42,314 nt of DNA from Candidatus Moraniibacteriota bacterium (GTDB lineage: Bacteria; Patescibacteriota; Minisyncoccia; Moranbacterales; UBA2206). Position 1 is the first letter of the stretch, and every line of letters begins with the position of its first letter. Made by a program: the position numbers and the translations under genes. This document shows, in pieces, positions 24,434-33,214 of this stretch. Location of the stretch: the NCBI GenBank assembly GCA_030679995.1, contig JAUXSK010000004.1, positions 1 to 42,314 of the forward strand, read 5' to 3'. Under the pieces are notes generated by a model. That model ran no database searches, was not told the origin of the DNA, and saw nothing but the letters and a program-made list of their open reading frames with translations.

Positions 24434-25072
24434 TTATAGGGTGATTAAAATAACCACACTGGCTATGGAAAAGACGATGAAGGCGATTGTGATGATCCAG
24501 AGGTAGTAGTGCTTCAAAAACCACGGTTTGTATTGGGAAATCCGCTGGTTGAGTTCGGAAAAATCTTGCCAAATGTGCGCGTTCTTGTAGACCGGACGGA
24601 TTGACAATGACTGGCCTTCTTTATCTCCCATAGTGAAAAATTGGATGCTTTTGGCGTTTTCTTTCTTGTTGGCGAAGGTGGCGGTCAAACAAAATTCCTT
24701 TTCCTGCGAATCAGGTATTCTGTCAAATCTGAACTCATAGAGATTTTCCGTATTTAAAAATGAATCATCCAGATAGCCTGTACGCAAAGTTTCCTTACAA
24801 TCCGCATCGGCAAGTTTCATTTCCATCCGATCGCCATTTTCATATTTTATGCCTGGGCTGCGCAACAGAACTTCAACCTTGGTAAGTCCGTCGCGATTGG
24901 CGACAAAGTTCTGTTGGAGGCTTTCCCTGGGTCGCAATTTCACGGTTAGTCCTTTTTGCAGGACAATGTTTGAATCGCGGAAAGATAACAGATTTAAAAA
25001 ACGCCAGGCGATGGATAGCGTGATGATTAAAAAAATTATTAAGAATATTTTTTTACTGGATATTTTTGGCAT
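24434..25072 (-). CDS. membrane-anchored extracytoplasmic protein, unknown
   Basis: 212 residues: a basic N-terminus, one helix at about 8-26, an outer beta-rich domain (about 35-180) with two or three Cys, and a second helix at the very C-terminus (about 188-212). The outer domain (LQQNFVANRDGLTKVEVLLRS, FRFDRIPDSQEKEFCLTATF) resembles, from memory, the jelly-roll-like outer segment that accompanies DUF2142-type membrane proteins. Its neighbour upstream on the same strand is such a protein, so the two may form one enzyme system. It has a candidate promoter of its own at 25100-25128. Confidence 0.65.
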   Translation of the reverse strand: MPKISSKKIFLIIFLIITLSIAWRFLNLLSFRDSNIVLQKGLTVKLRPRESLQQNFVANRDGLTKVEVLLRSPGIKYENGDRMEMKLADADCKETLRTGYLDDSFLNTENLYEFRFDRIPDSQEKEFCLTATFANKKENAKSIQFFTMGDKEGQSLSIRPVYKNAHIWQDFSELNQRISQYKPWFLKHYYLWIITIAFIVFSIASVVILITL

Positions 25073-25099
25073 AAATTCTAATTAGTGTTGTAGCTTATT

Positions 25100-25128
25100 A
25101 TTTTAGTATATCATAGGCTGCGATTCAA
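25100..25128 (-). promoter_or_regulatory. candidate minus-strand promoter of the 24434-25072 gene
   Basis: On the minus strand, TTGAAT (25128-25123), 17-bp spacer, TAAAAT (25105-25100). The start would be near 25093, about 20 nt before ATG 25072. It is A+T-rich, so a chance match is possible. Confidence 0.45.
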
Positions 25129-25177
25129 GCGCATGCGGGGCGGTGTAATTTTTTAAGAATGGAATTTTCGGATGTTT

Positions 25178-25351
25178 CTAGGGAATCCTTTTTTCCCAAT
25201 ATGTATTTCCTTTCGCATTAAACTGGTATATATAGGCACTATCAATATTTTTTGGCGGACAGATAGAGGACGTGATAAAGGTATCCATAAATTCAGAATA
25301 TTTTTTCGTGATAAAATTTGAGCAAGGTTTTCTACAGATAAAATCGATAAA
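25178..25351 (-). other. out-of-frame 57-codon continuation of the DUF2142-type gene (apparent frameshift)
   Basis: Downstream of the 25332 stop, another minus-strand frame reads 57 codons to TAG 25178, with natural-looking protein sequence (FIDFICRKPCSNFITKKY, then SICPPKNIDSAYIYQFNA, WEKRIP). The frame opens at a stop just inside the upstream gene's 3' end, so it has no independent start before an internal ATG at about 25285. The simplest reading is that a one-base shift near 25335 cut the end of the membrane protein, whose full length would be about 535-540 residues. It may be a sequencing or assembly error, a recent mutation, or a remnant of another gene. The stretch 25073-25177 holds only the promoter at 25100 and no gene that I can see. 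Confidence 0.5.
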
Positions 25352-26783
25352 TTATCACGTCGAAGATGATATACATCGATAGAAAAAACATTAGGATCGC
25401 ACCAAGTTTCAATGAATATTCAAAAAAATGCTCTTTTTTAATCTTGTAAAACAACATACCCAATCCGGTATAAAGCAAAATGATGTGTGAGGCCAGGTTC
25501 GGCAGGAAATAGCGACCGGGCGTGCCAAGCGATATGACACCCTCATGGACATAAACCCGCCAGTCGAAAGCCCGGATGCCCAGCTGAAGGGCGAAAATCA
25601 TGCCAAGAAAGAAAATAGCATATTTTTTTCTCGGTAGATACGAAGGCGTGTTTTTTGTGAAAAAATATAAGATTAATCCGATAACTGAAATAACTTGTAT
25701 AAGCCAAATCATGTCCGTAAAGTGGGATAGCAGCCAGCTATCTACCCATCCGACGTTTCCCCAATAAGTCCTTGAAGAAAGGGCTAATTTCCCAAGAGTG
25801 AGGCTTTTATCAATATACTTAGTGAAAGTTTCAAAAATTTGTACTATTCCATCTTGGAGAGGAAGGTATTTTTTGGAAAAAAATCCTAGACATAGGATAT
25901 AGATTGTGGAAAAAAAATAGAAAATGCGAAGGTGCAACGGGCTTCCATTCTTGATTTTTTCAAAAATAAGATAAAAAACAAGGAAAGCGAATGCTACAAG
26001 CAGGACTATCCCGGTCCCTTTGGTTAAAAATGCTAAAATAGCTGACAATAACATCAATGATAAATTTTTCCAACTAGGCCCGTTTTTAAGGGATAGGATG
26101 CCATTGAGAGTAAAGAAGAAAAAAATAGGAATTATAAAAGCATCATAATTGATATTCGTGAGATAATCGGAGAATTTTGGATGAAATGAGATTATCGTGC
26201 TGATAAGCAATGAATTTTTTATGGATAATCCCGAGTTTTTGGCAATAAGGAATGATATATAGATAGTGATTGTAGCAAGAAAAACCGAGAATATTCTGAA
26301 TATAAAAAAGCGTGTCAGGATATTCTGATAGGAAAGTGTTTTTTCAAAGAAAGATAAAAAATGATGGTAAAATTGCGACCCACCTATAATTTCCGGCTTA
26401 CTGGAATAAATATACGAAGGCCATTGTTCGGTCTCGATGGCGTGTTCATTTTTTCCATTGTATCCTTCGGAAAACCGGATCGTATTAAAAATCTCGCTGC
26501 GCAAAATCTTGCTGTCGGCAGCAGTCGATGTTTTGCCGATTTCTTCAGAAAAACCGTATGTTTCCAGTCGGTTGTCATCTTTTTTGGTGCTTTCCTTTGA
26601 TTCATCCCAATAATTATCCTCCGAATGGGAAAAATATTGGATATTGGCATAATGTCTAGCTTCATCTTGGCCGTCAAAAATGGGATGCAATGCTACTAAA
26701 AATATTCCCTTAAAAAAAAATAAGGCAAGGATTATGACAAGTGGGATATTAGGTTTTTTTGATAAAGATTGAATATTTAGCAT
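25332..26783 (-). CDS. DUF2142-type polytopic membrane protein (putative GT-C), probably truncated by frameshift
   Basis: 483 residues in the open frame, with about ten transmembrane helices. The first outer loop HPIFDGQDEARHYANIQYF carries the acidic residues typical of DUF2142/GT-C proteins. The loop FHPKFSDYLTNINYDA and the late GRYFLPNLASHIILLY motif also match that family. Such proteins probably use polyprenyl-phosphate sugars on the outer face of the membrane. The ATG at 26783 is seven bases after a TATAAT box, so the message is likely leaderless. The 3' end seems frameshifted, with a plausible continuation at 25351-25178. It is divergent from the flippase gene. Confidence 0.8.
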   Translation of the reverse strand: MLNIQSLSKKPNIPLVIILALFFFKGIFLVALHPIFDGQDEARHYANIQYFSHSEDNYWDESKESTKKDDNRLETYGFSEEIGKTSTAADSKILRSEIFNTIRFSEGYNGKNEHAIETEQWPSYIYSSKPEIIGGSQFYHHFLSFFEKTLSYQNILTRFFIFRIFSVFLATITIYISFLIAKNSGLSIKNSLLISTIISFHPKFSDYLTNINYDAFIIPIFFFFTLNGILSLKNGPSWKNLSLMLLSAILAFLTKGTGIVLLVAFAFLVFYLIFEKIKNGSPLHLRIFYFFSTIYILCLGFFSKKYLPLQDGIVQIFETFTKYIDKSLTLGKLALSSRTYWGNVGWVDSWLLSHFTDMIWLIQVISVIGLILYFFTKNTPSYLPRKKYAIFFLGMIFALQLGIRAFDWRVYVHEGVISLGTPGRYFLPNLASHIILLYTGLGMLFYKIKKEHFFEYSLKLGAILMFFLSMYIIFDVIIYRFYL

Positions 26784-26797
26784 AACTCAATTATACT
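26769..26797 (+). promoter_or_regulatory. plus-strand promoter of the flippase gene
   Basis: TTGAAT (26769-26774), 17-bp spacer, TATACT (26792-26797), start near 26804. Its -10 overlaps the -10 of the opposing promoter. It lies partly within the first codons of the divergent gene. Confidence 0.5.
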
Positions 26798-26817
26798 AAG
26801 AATAGCTTGAAAAGCAA
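26790..26817 (-). promoter_or_regulatory. minus-strand promoter of the DUF2142-type gene
   Basis: On the minus strand: TTGCTT (26817-26812), 16-bp spacer, TATAAT (26795-26790), then TGAGTT and ATG 26783. The predicted start is the A of the ATG, so the transcript would be leaderless. Confidence 0.65.
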
Positions 26818-26842
26818 ATATTTTAGGCTAATTTTTGAAAAA

Positions 26843-28138
26843 ATGATAAAAAAACTAGAGAGGAAAATTTATGCGCTTTCAAAAGAATGGGGAAGCAGGA
26901 TTGGCCTAGATTTGCCATATTTCGTTAAGAATGGCTTCTGGGTGGCTGTTAGGCAGGGGATTGGGATGGTGAGCGGATTAGCTCTTTCTGTCGCCTTTGC
27001 CCGCCTAGCAACGCAGGAGGTTTTTGGCCAATACCAATTTGTTCTGTCTGTTTTGTCCGTAGTTTCAATCGTATCAATCCCGGGTTTTAATACCGCGATT
27101 ACGCAATCAGTCGCAAGGGGATATGATGGAGAATATAAAAAAGTCGTTAGAATGAGCTTCTTCTGGAGTTTACTTGGAACTCCTATTTTATTACTTATCG
27201 GGGGGTATTACTATATTTATCAAAGCCATCCATTGGGAGTCGCCTTTATGATTGCGTCGGTATTTTTCCCATTTTTCTATGCTCCCAATACCTGGGATGC
27301 TTTTTTGCAGGGCAAGGGAAGATTTGATGTTTCTGCTAGATTTGGTTCAATCCAATCTATAATAAGTTCCATTGTGACGATTGTCGTAATTTTTTCCAAC
27401 GGTGACGATCTGATTCGTATAATAGTTACTTACCTATTTTCGTATGCTTTTTTAAATGGCTTATTTTATTGGAAGGCTGGGAAATATTTGGACAATAATA
27501 GAATAGAAAAAGGAAATATCAAGTACGGATACTTTTTATCATTGATAAACCTTTTCAATTTTGCCGGATCGAATATTGATAAAATTGTCATAGGCATTCT
27601 TTTGGGGGCAGAGGAAGTCGCAGCCTATACTATAATTTCCATGATAGCTTTTCGCTTGAAAGACTTGCTTAAAACATTCAATTCTATGTTATTGCCTAAA
27701 TTTGCAACTCTTGATAGTAGTTTAATTGTTTTTTTTAGAACTCATAGAATAAAATTAGTGATGATGTTTATTGCTTCGCTTGTAATCGGGAGTGGATATT
27801 ATTTTGCTGTTTCGTATATTAATGACCTATTGTTCGGTAGTCAATATTCACAATATTCACAATATTCTAGAATATTTGCGATTACAATATTTTTTGCATT
27901 GCCTACCACGTTTTTAGGATATTATGCGGCAGCAAAAAAAAATAAACTTTCAATTATAATAGTCAATCCTGTTTTCTATGCAATTAAGATAATTATAAAT
28001 ATTTATTTTGTATATAGGTTTGGCTTGGCGGGAGCTGTTGTTTCGTTTAATATATCGATGTTTATTTGGTTTCTTTTGAGCTTGATTAGTATTATTTGGG
28101 AAGAATTGAACTTAAAAGAGGCTAATAAAACAGCTTGA
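26843..28138 (+). CDS. Wzx-type polysaccharide flippase (MOP superfamily)
   Basis: About 431 residues with roughly twelve transmembrane helices. It moves lipid-linked glycan or repeat units across the cytoplasmic membrane. Family-like features are GFWVAVRQGIGMVSGLALSVAFARLATQEVFGQYQFVLSVLSVVSI at the N-terminus and INLFNFAGSNIDKIVIGILLGAEEVAAYTI in the middle, the classic Wzx/oligosaccharide-flippase pattern. ATG 26843 is preferred to TTG 26807, which lies only about three bases after the predicted transcription start. An in-frame Ser-Gln-Tyr triplet repeat occurs in an outer or inner loop. Its stop lies one base from the stop of the convergent gene at 28140. Confidence 0.9.
   Translation: MIKKLERKIYALSKEWGSRIGLDLPYFVKNGFWVAVRQGIGMVSGLALSVAFARLATQEVFGQYQFVLSVLSVVSIVSIPGFNTAITQSVARGYDGEYKKVVRMSFFWSLLGTPILLLIGGYYYIYQSHPLGVAFMIASVFFPFFYAPNTWDAFLQGKGRFDVSARFGSIQSIISSIVTIVVIFSNGDDLIRIIVTYLFSYAFLNGLFYWKAGKYLDNNRIEKGNIKYGYFLSLINLFNFAGSNIDKIVIGILLGAEEVAAYTIISMIAFRLKDLLKTFNSMLLPKFATLDSSLIVFFRTHRIKLVMMFIASLVIGSGYYFAVSYINDLLFGSQYSQYSQYSRIFAITIFFALPTTFLGYYAAAKKNKLSIIIVNPVFYAIKIIINIYFVYRFGLAGAVVSFNISMFIWFLLSLISIIWEELNLKEANKTA
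27842..27867 (+). repeat. 9-bp tandem repeat (nearly three units) inside the flippase gene
   Basis: CAATATTCA repeats twice exactly, with a third copy lacking its last base, encoding SQYSQYSQYS. The unit is a multiple of three, so slippage changes only the loop length and not the frame. Confidence 0.85.
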
Positions 28139-28139
28139 T

Positions 28140-29456
28140 TTATCTGTCTTTGAATATGGAATTGAAAATATCCATATTGTAATTATGCGCGATATACGCC
28201 TTTAAAAACAACGCATTGTATTTAAAATTGATAGTTGTATCAATTATGACTCCATACTGATTAATTTTGGAACCTAATAAGCCTCCCAGACTAAAATTAT
28301 TTGTGATGGCATCAAAAATTAACTTACCTTCTTTTGAATATTGATCGTCGCCAGCGAGTTGGGATAATTTTTTTAGGGAAATTGAAAAATCTGTCTGGCA
28401 GTCAATAAACGCAAAATTGTTAGTGAATGGATTCTCTGGTATGGAGTGATTGTCCCATTTGGATTCAATCCAAAAATCAGCCATTCTCTTTGCTAACTTG
28501 ATATATTCTTTGTCATTTTCAATAAAGCGACAATAGTCCATAAGTATGTCCAGGAAGGTGAAATTTTGAGCAAGGGATACATCATTAGTCGTGTATGTGT
28601 CGGAGTATGTTGTATGGATAAATCCTCTAGCGTCATACATCTTTTCTATAACTCCGTCTATGAATAAGGATACTATTTTTTTATATTTCGTGTCCCCAGT
28701 TACTTTGTATGCTTCAATCACGGAGTAAATCAGGTTGGAGTTGTCCTTCATTGCCTGTATGTTGGATAAGGGAATGATTCCCATTATAATTTTTATGATT
28801 TTCCCCTTGTTTGAGTTTATGTCAAAATACGTAGATGAATCTCCTAAAAAATTAAGCTGGCGAGGAAGCATTAATCGATAGCCCCATAAGTTACTAAAGT
28901 AATATATATATTTGTTTAAGAATAGCTTGTTATTGTCAAAATATCTATTTTTGAATAGCATATTGTCCAAAACTCGCAAGGCTTTTTTTTTCAAATCAAT
29001 AGATAATATTTCATTTTCCAATATAACTTCAATTAAGTTGTACCCCCTGGAAAAGCAAGTTCTCGAGAAAGCGTTCCTGGTTGTATTTATATATGCTGGA
29101 ATATAGCCAAGATCAAGCATGCTGTGTAATAATTTTTTTTGCTCAGTTATAATATCTTCGACGGATGCATCATTGGTTTTTTTGTAATATTCAATAACTC
29201 CTCCTAAATATTCATCCATGCGATAGGAATAAAGAGTATTTTTTAATGGAACAAATCCCCTAAAGAGATATGGTCTTGATAGATCTATTTGTTTTTTTAT
29301 CTCGTCTGCTTGGTCGAAAAATATTAGAAATGGAACGATATCATCAAAATCAAGGAATATGTTATCAATTTTATCCGGAGCGTGGCTAAATTCTCCTTGG
29401 CGATTTTTTGATTTTAATAAATTATTTAGAAATATATTTATATTGAAATCGTTCAT
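28140..29456 (-). CDS. predicted alpha/alpha-barrel (six-hairpin glycosidase-like) protein
   Basis: 438 residues, no signal peptide or membrane helix, nearly all helical with regularly spaced helix pairs. Segments such as NLIYSVIEAYKVTGDTKYKKIVSLFIDGVIEKM, NFTFLDILMDYCRFIENDKEYIKLAKRMADFWI and LKKLSQLAGDDQYSKEGKLIFDAI are typical repeats of (alpha/alpha)6 toroids such as glycosidases, epimerases and uronyl hydrolases. I cannot place the family or the active site. It is the last gene of the 14-gene operon and overlaps the methyltransferase gene by 4 bp. A role in trimming or modifying the glycan is inferred. Confidence 0.6.
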   Translation of the reverse strand: MNDFNINIFLNNLLKSKNRQGEFSHAPDKIDNIFLDFDDIVPFLIFFDQADEIKKQIDLSRPYLFRGFVPLKNTLYSYRMDEYLGGVIEYYKKTNDASVEDIITEQKKLLHSMLDLGYIPAYINTTRNAFSRTCFSRGYNLIEVILENEILSIDLKKKALRVLDNMLFKNRYFDNNKLFLNKYIYYFSNLWGYRLMLPRQLNFLGDSSTYFDINSNKGKIIKIIMGIIPLSNIQAMKDNSNLIYSVIEAYKVTGDTKYKKIVSLFIDGVIEKMYDARGFIHTTYSDTYTTNDVSLAQNFTFLDILMDYCRFIENDKEYIKLAKRMADFWIESKWDNHSIPENPFTNNFAFIDCQTDFSISLKKLSQLAGDDQYSKEGKLIFDAITNNFSLGGLLGSKINQYGVIIDTTINFKYNALFLKAYIAHNYNMDIFNSIFKDR

Positions 29457-30121
29457 TTTTTTGCTATTATAAAAAATCCAGTAGTATAATTTTTTAATCC
29501 ATTTCTTAAGACTAGCTTGGAAGTATCTAACTTTGCCGATAAGGATAGAAGGGGATATAATAGGTAGAAAAAATATCTCATCGGAGCTGGCATATTTTTA
29601 TTTAATACTTGTAGCATATCCGATAATACTGTAAAAAATCTTCCCATAAACACTAATTTTTCAATTTCAAATCCAATAGCAATTAATTCATTTTTCCACT
29701 TCGTGTTCGTCCATCTTTGAAAATCATAAGGATCTCCATGTATGGGATGGAGAAATGGAGCTGAGATAATGAGGTAGCCGTTATTTTTAAGAACTCTGTA
29801 GCATTCATACAGCCCGTCAGCTGGGTTCTTAACATGCTCAAAAAGCTCCGTGGCTTTGATGACGTCGAAACTTTCGTTAGAAAATTGCATCTTCTCTACA
29901 TTGCAAATCACATCTGGATTTAACGCGGGTGTTATATCGGCAAAAATCCACTTTTCGGTTTTAGGTGGAATGAATTTCCCCCTTTTTCTTCCACCGCCAA
30001 TATCTAAAACAACCCCAGAGAAATAGCAGTTATTCTCATTCAATATTTTATCTAAAAGCTTTCTTCTATAGGACGTTCCAATGTAATATTGAATATTTTC
30101 CAATATTTTTTTAATAATCAT
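29453..30121 (-). CDS. class I SAM-dependent methyltransferase
   Basis: 222 residues with the Rossmann methyltransferase pattern: motif I VVLDIGGGRKRG (about residues 37-48), an acidic residue after the second strand (FADITPA), then FDVIKATELFEHVKNP and LKNNGYLIISAPF. It is of the small Methyltransf_11 kind that frequently modifies sugars in glycan loci. It lies one base downstream of a GT4 gene and overlaps the next gene by 4 bp. The target is unknown. Confidence 0.85.
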   Translation of the reverse strand: MIIKKILENIQYYIGTSYRRKLLDKILNENNCYFSGVVLDIGGGRKRGKFIPPKTEKWIFADITPALNPDVICNVEKMQFSNESFDVIKATELFEHVKNPADGLYECYRVLKNNGYLIISAPFLHPIHGDPYDFQRWTNTKWKNELIAIGFEIEKLVFMGRFFTVLSDMLQVLNKNMPAPMRYFFYLLYPLLSLSAKLDTSKLVLRNGLKNYTTGFFIIAKK

Positions 30122-30122
30122 A

Positions 30123-31118
30123 TTATTTTTTTAATAACAATCTTAATTTAATCGAATATGCGTTGATGTATAATGATAAATATTTAGGTATAGTTAAATT
30201 CTTTGAACGGGGCGTATCGCAGATGATGTTTGCGACTTGCATGTATTCTTTGGCAATGTTTTGTATCTTGTATGCGGGAATATTATTTTTGTAAGTTTCA
30301 TAATTATCAGAAACGATCTCTATTTTAGGTAAGATGTCTTTTGGGGAGGTGAAAGTTTCTCCGCCTGCCTTGATTAATTCCGGATGTCCGCCATCATTCA
30401 AAACAATTGCAGGAAGACCGCAAGAGAGAGCTTCTATTAATGAATTTGAGCAAGGGTCATTCTTGCTAGCAGTTATGTATATGTCGGATTTTTTAAGCTC
30501 CTCAGCTAAATCATTGCTTGGCAGGGGTTTTATGTGGATTGCATTTTTGAAATTTATTGGAGAATTTCCAACAAAAACGAATTCGTACTTTTTAAAATCA
30601 AGATTTTCATCCAAATATTTGTATGCATCAAATCCTTTGTTTGGATTTCCAGACCAGCTTGTTGCGATAATTCGAATTTTCCCGGAATTTTTAAATAGAG
30701 TTTTGCCAACATTGTTGAATATCGAACAGTCTGGAGCATTATGAATTATAGAATTAGATTCATTTTTAAAACCCAGTTCCTTACATTTTTTAAAACTCCA
30801 ATTTGATTGAAATATGGAAAAATCAGCTATTGATTCAGAAAGCTTAAAAATAAGCTTATCGATTATGAGATCTTTATTGCGGATTAAAAAAATAGGCCCA
30901 TCTATCCTATGGATAAATTTTTTTTGAGGATATCTGAATTTTAATTTTAAAAGCTCCTTGATGTTGTGGTGTGAGTTGAATAATATAACATCCGCTTTGA
31001 GCGGGTCATTTTCATAGGCGCCCATTCTGGCAAGTTCCCCCTTGAGGGCTTTCAGGAATTGATTTCCTCCACCCCACGGCCCATCTTTAAATTTTAATAA
31101 TATATGGATTTTCTTCAT
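30123..31118 (-). CDS. GT4-family glycosyltransferase
   Basis: 331 residues, somewhat short for GT4. The N-terminus has the glycine-rich acceptor loop KFKDGPWGGGNQFLKALKGEL. The C-terminal domain has IRIIATSWSGNPNKGFDAYKYL, YEFVFVGNSP and the donor-site region ITASKNDPCSNSLIEALSCGLPAIVLNDGGHPELI. The usual EGFG is replaced by NDPCSN, but the second Glu (IEA) is kept. The start has GGGGGA seven bases upstream. Donor and acceptor are unknown. Confidence 0.85.
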   Translation of the reverse strand: MKKIHILLKFKDGPWGGGNQFLKALKGELARMGAYENDPLKADVILFNSHHNIKELLKLKFRYPQKKFIHRIDGPIFLIRNKDLIIDKLIFKLSESIADFSIFQSNWSFKKCKELGFKNESNSIIHNAPDCSIFNNVGKTLFKNSGKIRIIATSWSGNPNKGFDAYKYLDENLDFKKYEFVFVGNSPINFKNAIHIKPLPSNDLAEELKKSDIYITASKNDPCSNSLIEALSCGLPAIVLNDGGHPELIKAGGETFTSPKDILPKIEIVSDNYETYKNNIPAYKIQNIAKEYMQVANIICDTPRSKNLTIPKYLSLYINAYSIKLRLLLKK

Positions 31119-31153
31119 TTTTTCCCCCGTTATCAGTTATCGCGTAGTTTTGT

Positions 31154-32119
31154 CTATGCGTATTTTTTAAAAACAACAAAAAATGTAGCTCCCTTGTTTG
31201 GGAATATTTTGCTTAATATATCGGAATATTTTTTAAGCAGGGGGTTTTTGCTATTTATCCTCGGTATGTGGTTATAGGTTTCAATCATTTCAATCTTGAA
31301 ATTATTTAGATATTCCATTTGGATGGATTTTATGTCGATTCCCTTTTTTTCCTTACTGGCCTTGCCGGCAGTGGGGGATTGAACGTCGATCAATTCCATA
31401 ATTTTTTCATAGGAAAGGCTTTCACTAATGAGTCCCTCGTAAATTAGCTGTGTATTTATTTTTTCTACAATTTTTTGGCAATCTGAATCGCCTGTATTTA
31501 TCCTGCGGTAAATAAATCGCATTATTTTGAATAATCCAATTTTTCTGGATATTGACACAACTAGCTGGGCAGGATTTGTTATAAGGAAAAACATTCTATA
31601 ATTATACCAAAGAAAGCGATTTTTAAAGAAGATGGAATTTGGCTCGTGCCCTATGATCAAGAGACCGTTAACTTTTAGAAGGCGGTTTATTTCATTAAAA
31701 AAAGGAGCGAAGTCTGGGATGTGATGAAGGACGGAATTCATCGTTATTATATCCATTGACTCATCGTGGGGGCTTAATGAAAATCCATCAGATTTGATAA
31801 ATTTAAAATCGCATAAAAACTTTTGTTGCGCTATTTTTTCTTTGCAAACTTCAAGCATTTTTTCAGATATATCAGAGCAAATAAAAGTATCTTGTGCTTG
31901 TAGGAGATTACATATCTGCATAGGAACAAATCCCGTCCCACATCCAATATCGAGAATTGAAATAGGAGATGTTTTATTTTTTAGCATTGTCTTACCTATA
32001 TTTTTCCAGCGTCCAGTCTCGCCTATGAAAATATCAGCGTGTTTTTTATCATAGTCAGCTTGTTCAAAATCATGAAACAGCTCGTTTATCCTGAGAACTA
32101 ATTTATCTTGATGTAACAT
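31154..32119 (-). CDS. class I SAM-dependent methyltransferase with C-terminal extension
   Basis: 321 residues. Motif I is ISILDIGCGTGFVPMQI (about 51-67), followed by FICSDISEKMLEV, the MDIITMNSVLHHIPDFAPFF block and LLKVNGLLIIGHEPN, a clear Methyltransf_11/25 domain. The extra 150 C-terminal residues are not typical of the minimal fold and may bind the glycan acceptor or another partner. It sits between two GT4 genes with gaps of 35 and 45 bp, the loosest spacing in this operon. The substrate is unknown. Confidence 0.85.
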   Translation of the reverse strand: MLHQDKLVLRINELFHDFEQADYDKKHADIFIGETGRWKNIGKTMLKNKTSPISILDIGCGTGFVPMQICNLLQAQDTFICSDISEKMLEVCKEKIAQQKFLCDFKFIKSDGFSLSPHDESMDIITMNSVLHHIPDFAPFFNEINRLLKVNGLLIIGHEPNSIFFKNRFLWYNYRMFFLITNPAQLVVSISRKIGLFKIMRFIYRRINTGDSDCQKIVEKINTQLIYEGLISESLSYEKIMELIDVQSPTAGKASKEKKGIDIKSIQMEYLNNFKIEMIETYNHIPRINSKNPLLKKYSDILSKIFPNKGATFFVVFKKYA

Positions 32120-32164
32120 AAAAGATGATAGTGAAAAATTAATAATTTAATAAATCGAAAAATA

Positions 32165-33214
32165 TTATGATTTTTTGTAGTATTTTTCCAACATTGTTAA
32201 TATTTTTTCAACTTTCAATATGTGGTTTATTTTATCATAATTGTATTTTTTCAGTGAATCTGTTTGTTTTCTATCCTGAATCATTTCGATGATTTTTTGC
32301 GTTACTGCGGGAATATCTTCCGTATTGTAAATGAGATCTTTGCTTAATACGTCCTTAGCTAGTCCGACATCCGTACTGAAAATCAATGTTTTTGTGCTTG
32401 CGCATTCTAGGATTGCCTTGGGACCACCTTCGCTTCTGGAAGTTATAATGTATACATCAATAAGATTATATAGTAAATTTATTTTATTGAGCGGCAGATT
32501 ATTTTCAAAAATATCATCACAGCCGGAGTTTATTGGATTTTCATTTCCAATAAATAGATACGGAATATTTGACTTTCGACATTCATTTAGTATGTAATGC
32601 CTTCTGGGTCCTGCTAAAATTAAGATAAATTCCTCTCTTGGGAAATTTTTCATGATTTCAATTAGGAGGTCAGGGTTTTTTTGCCACTTTGGTTTTGAAA
32701 GATCGCTTCCCAGGGAATCTCTCTGAAATGATCCTATTAGGATTTTTCCATTTATTTTTTTTTGATCTACGCCCAATATTTTGATTAGGTCACTTTTGGA
32801 TTTAGCTAGTTTTAAAAAAATATCCCTATCAATAAGAAATGGAATTTGAATGGTTTTTAGTCCATTTTTTGCAATAAAAGCGTAGGTTTTTGAATTTGGA
32901 GAAATCCATATATCGATAAGTTTTTTTAATTTGGAAATCTTTTCAGGAGTATCTTCGATGTCATTTGTTATCACGGCAAAAACCTTAACTTTTTTGAGTT
33001 TCTTTAAGATGGTTAATGGGTAAAATAAATACGGGATATTTAATATGTCATACCATACTGAATATATTATATCGGCTTTGAATATATTTTGTGTAATTTC
33101 GAAATTATCACTTTTGGAAAAAAGATCAGTAGTGTTTTTTCTATCACTATCAATAGACCATCCGACATTGTCTTTTCCCAATATGAATACTTTAATTTTG
33201 CTTGATGGTTGCAT
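32165..33214 (-). CDS. GT4-like glycosyltransferase
   Basis: About 349 residues from ATG 33214 (MQPSSKIKVFILGKDNVGWSID), which is preferred to the track's TTG 33247; it overlaps the previous gene's end by 23 bp. GT-B features in the C-terminal half are ILIGSFQRDSLGSDLSKPKWQKNPDLLIEIM, EFILILAGPRRHYIL and IDVYIITSRSEGGPKAILECASTKTLIFSTDVGLAKDVL, with the EGGPxxxxE donor motif. The N-terminal half is less recognisable. It is in the middle of the 14-gene operon. Confidence 0.8.
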   Translation of the reverse strand: MQPSSKIKVFILGKDNVGWSIDSDRKNTTDLFSKSDNFEITQNIFKADIIYSVWYDILNIPYLFYPLTILKKLKKVKVFAVITNDIEDTPEKISKLKKLIDIWISPNSKTYAFIAKNGLKTIQIPFLIDRDIFLKLAKSKSDLIKILGVDQKKINGKILIGSFQRDSLGSDLSKPKWQKNPDLLIEIMKNFPREEFILILAGPRRHYILNECRKSNIPYLFIGNENPINSGCDDIFENNLPLNKINLLYNLIDVYIITSRSEGGPKAILECASTKTLIFSTDVGLAKDVLSKDLIYNTEDIPAVTQKIIEMIQDRKQTDSLKKYNYDKINHILKVEKILTMLEKYYKKS

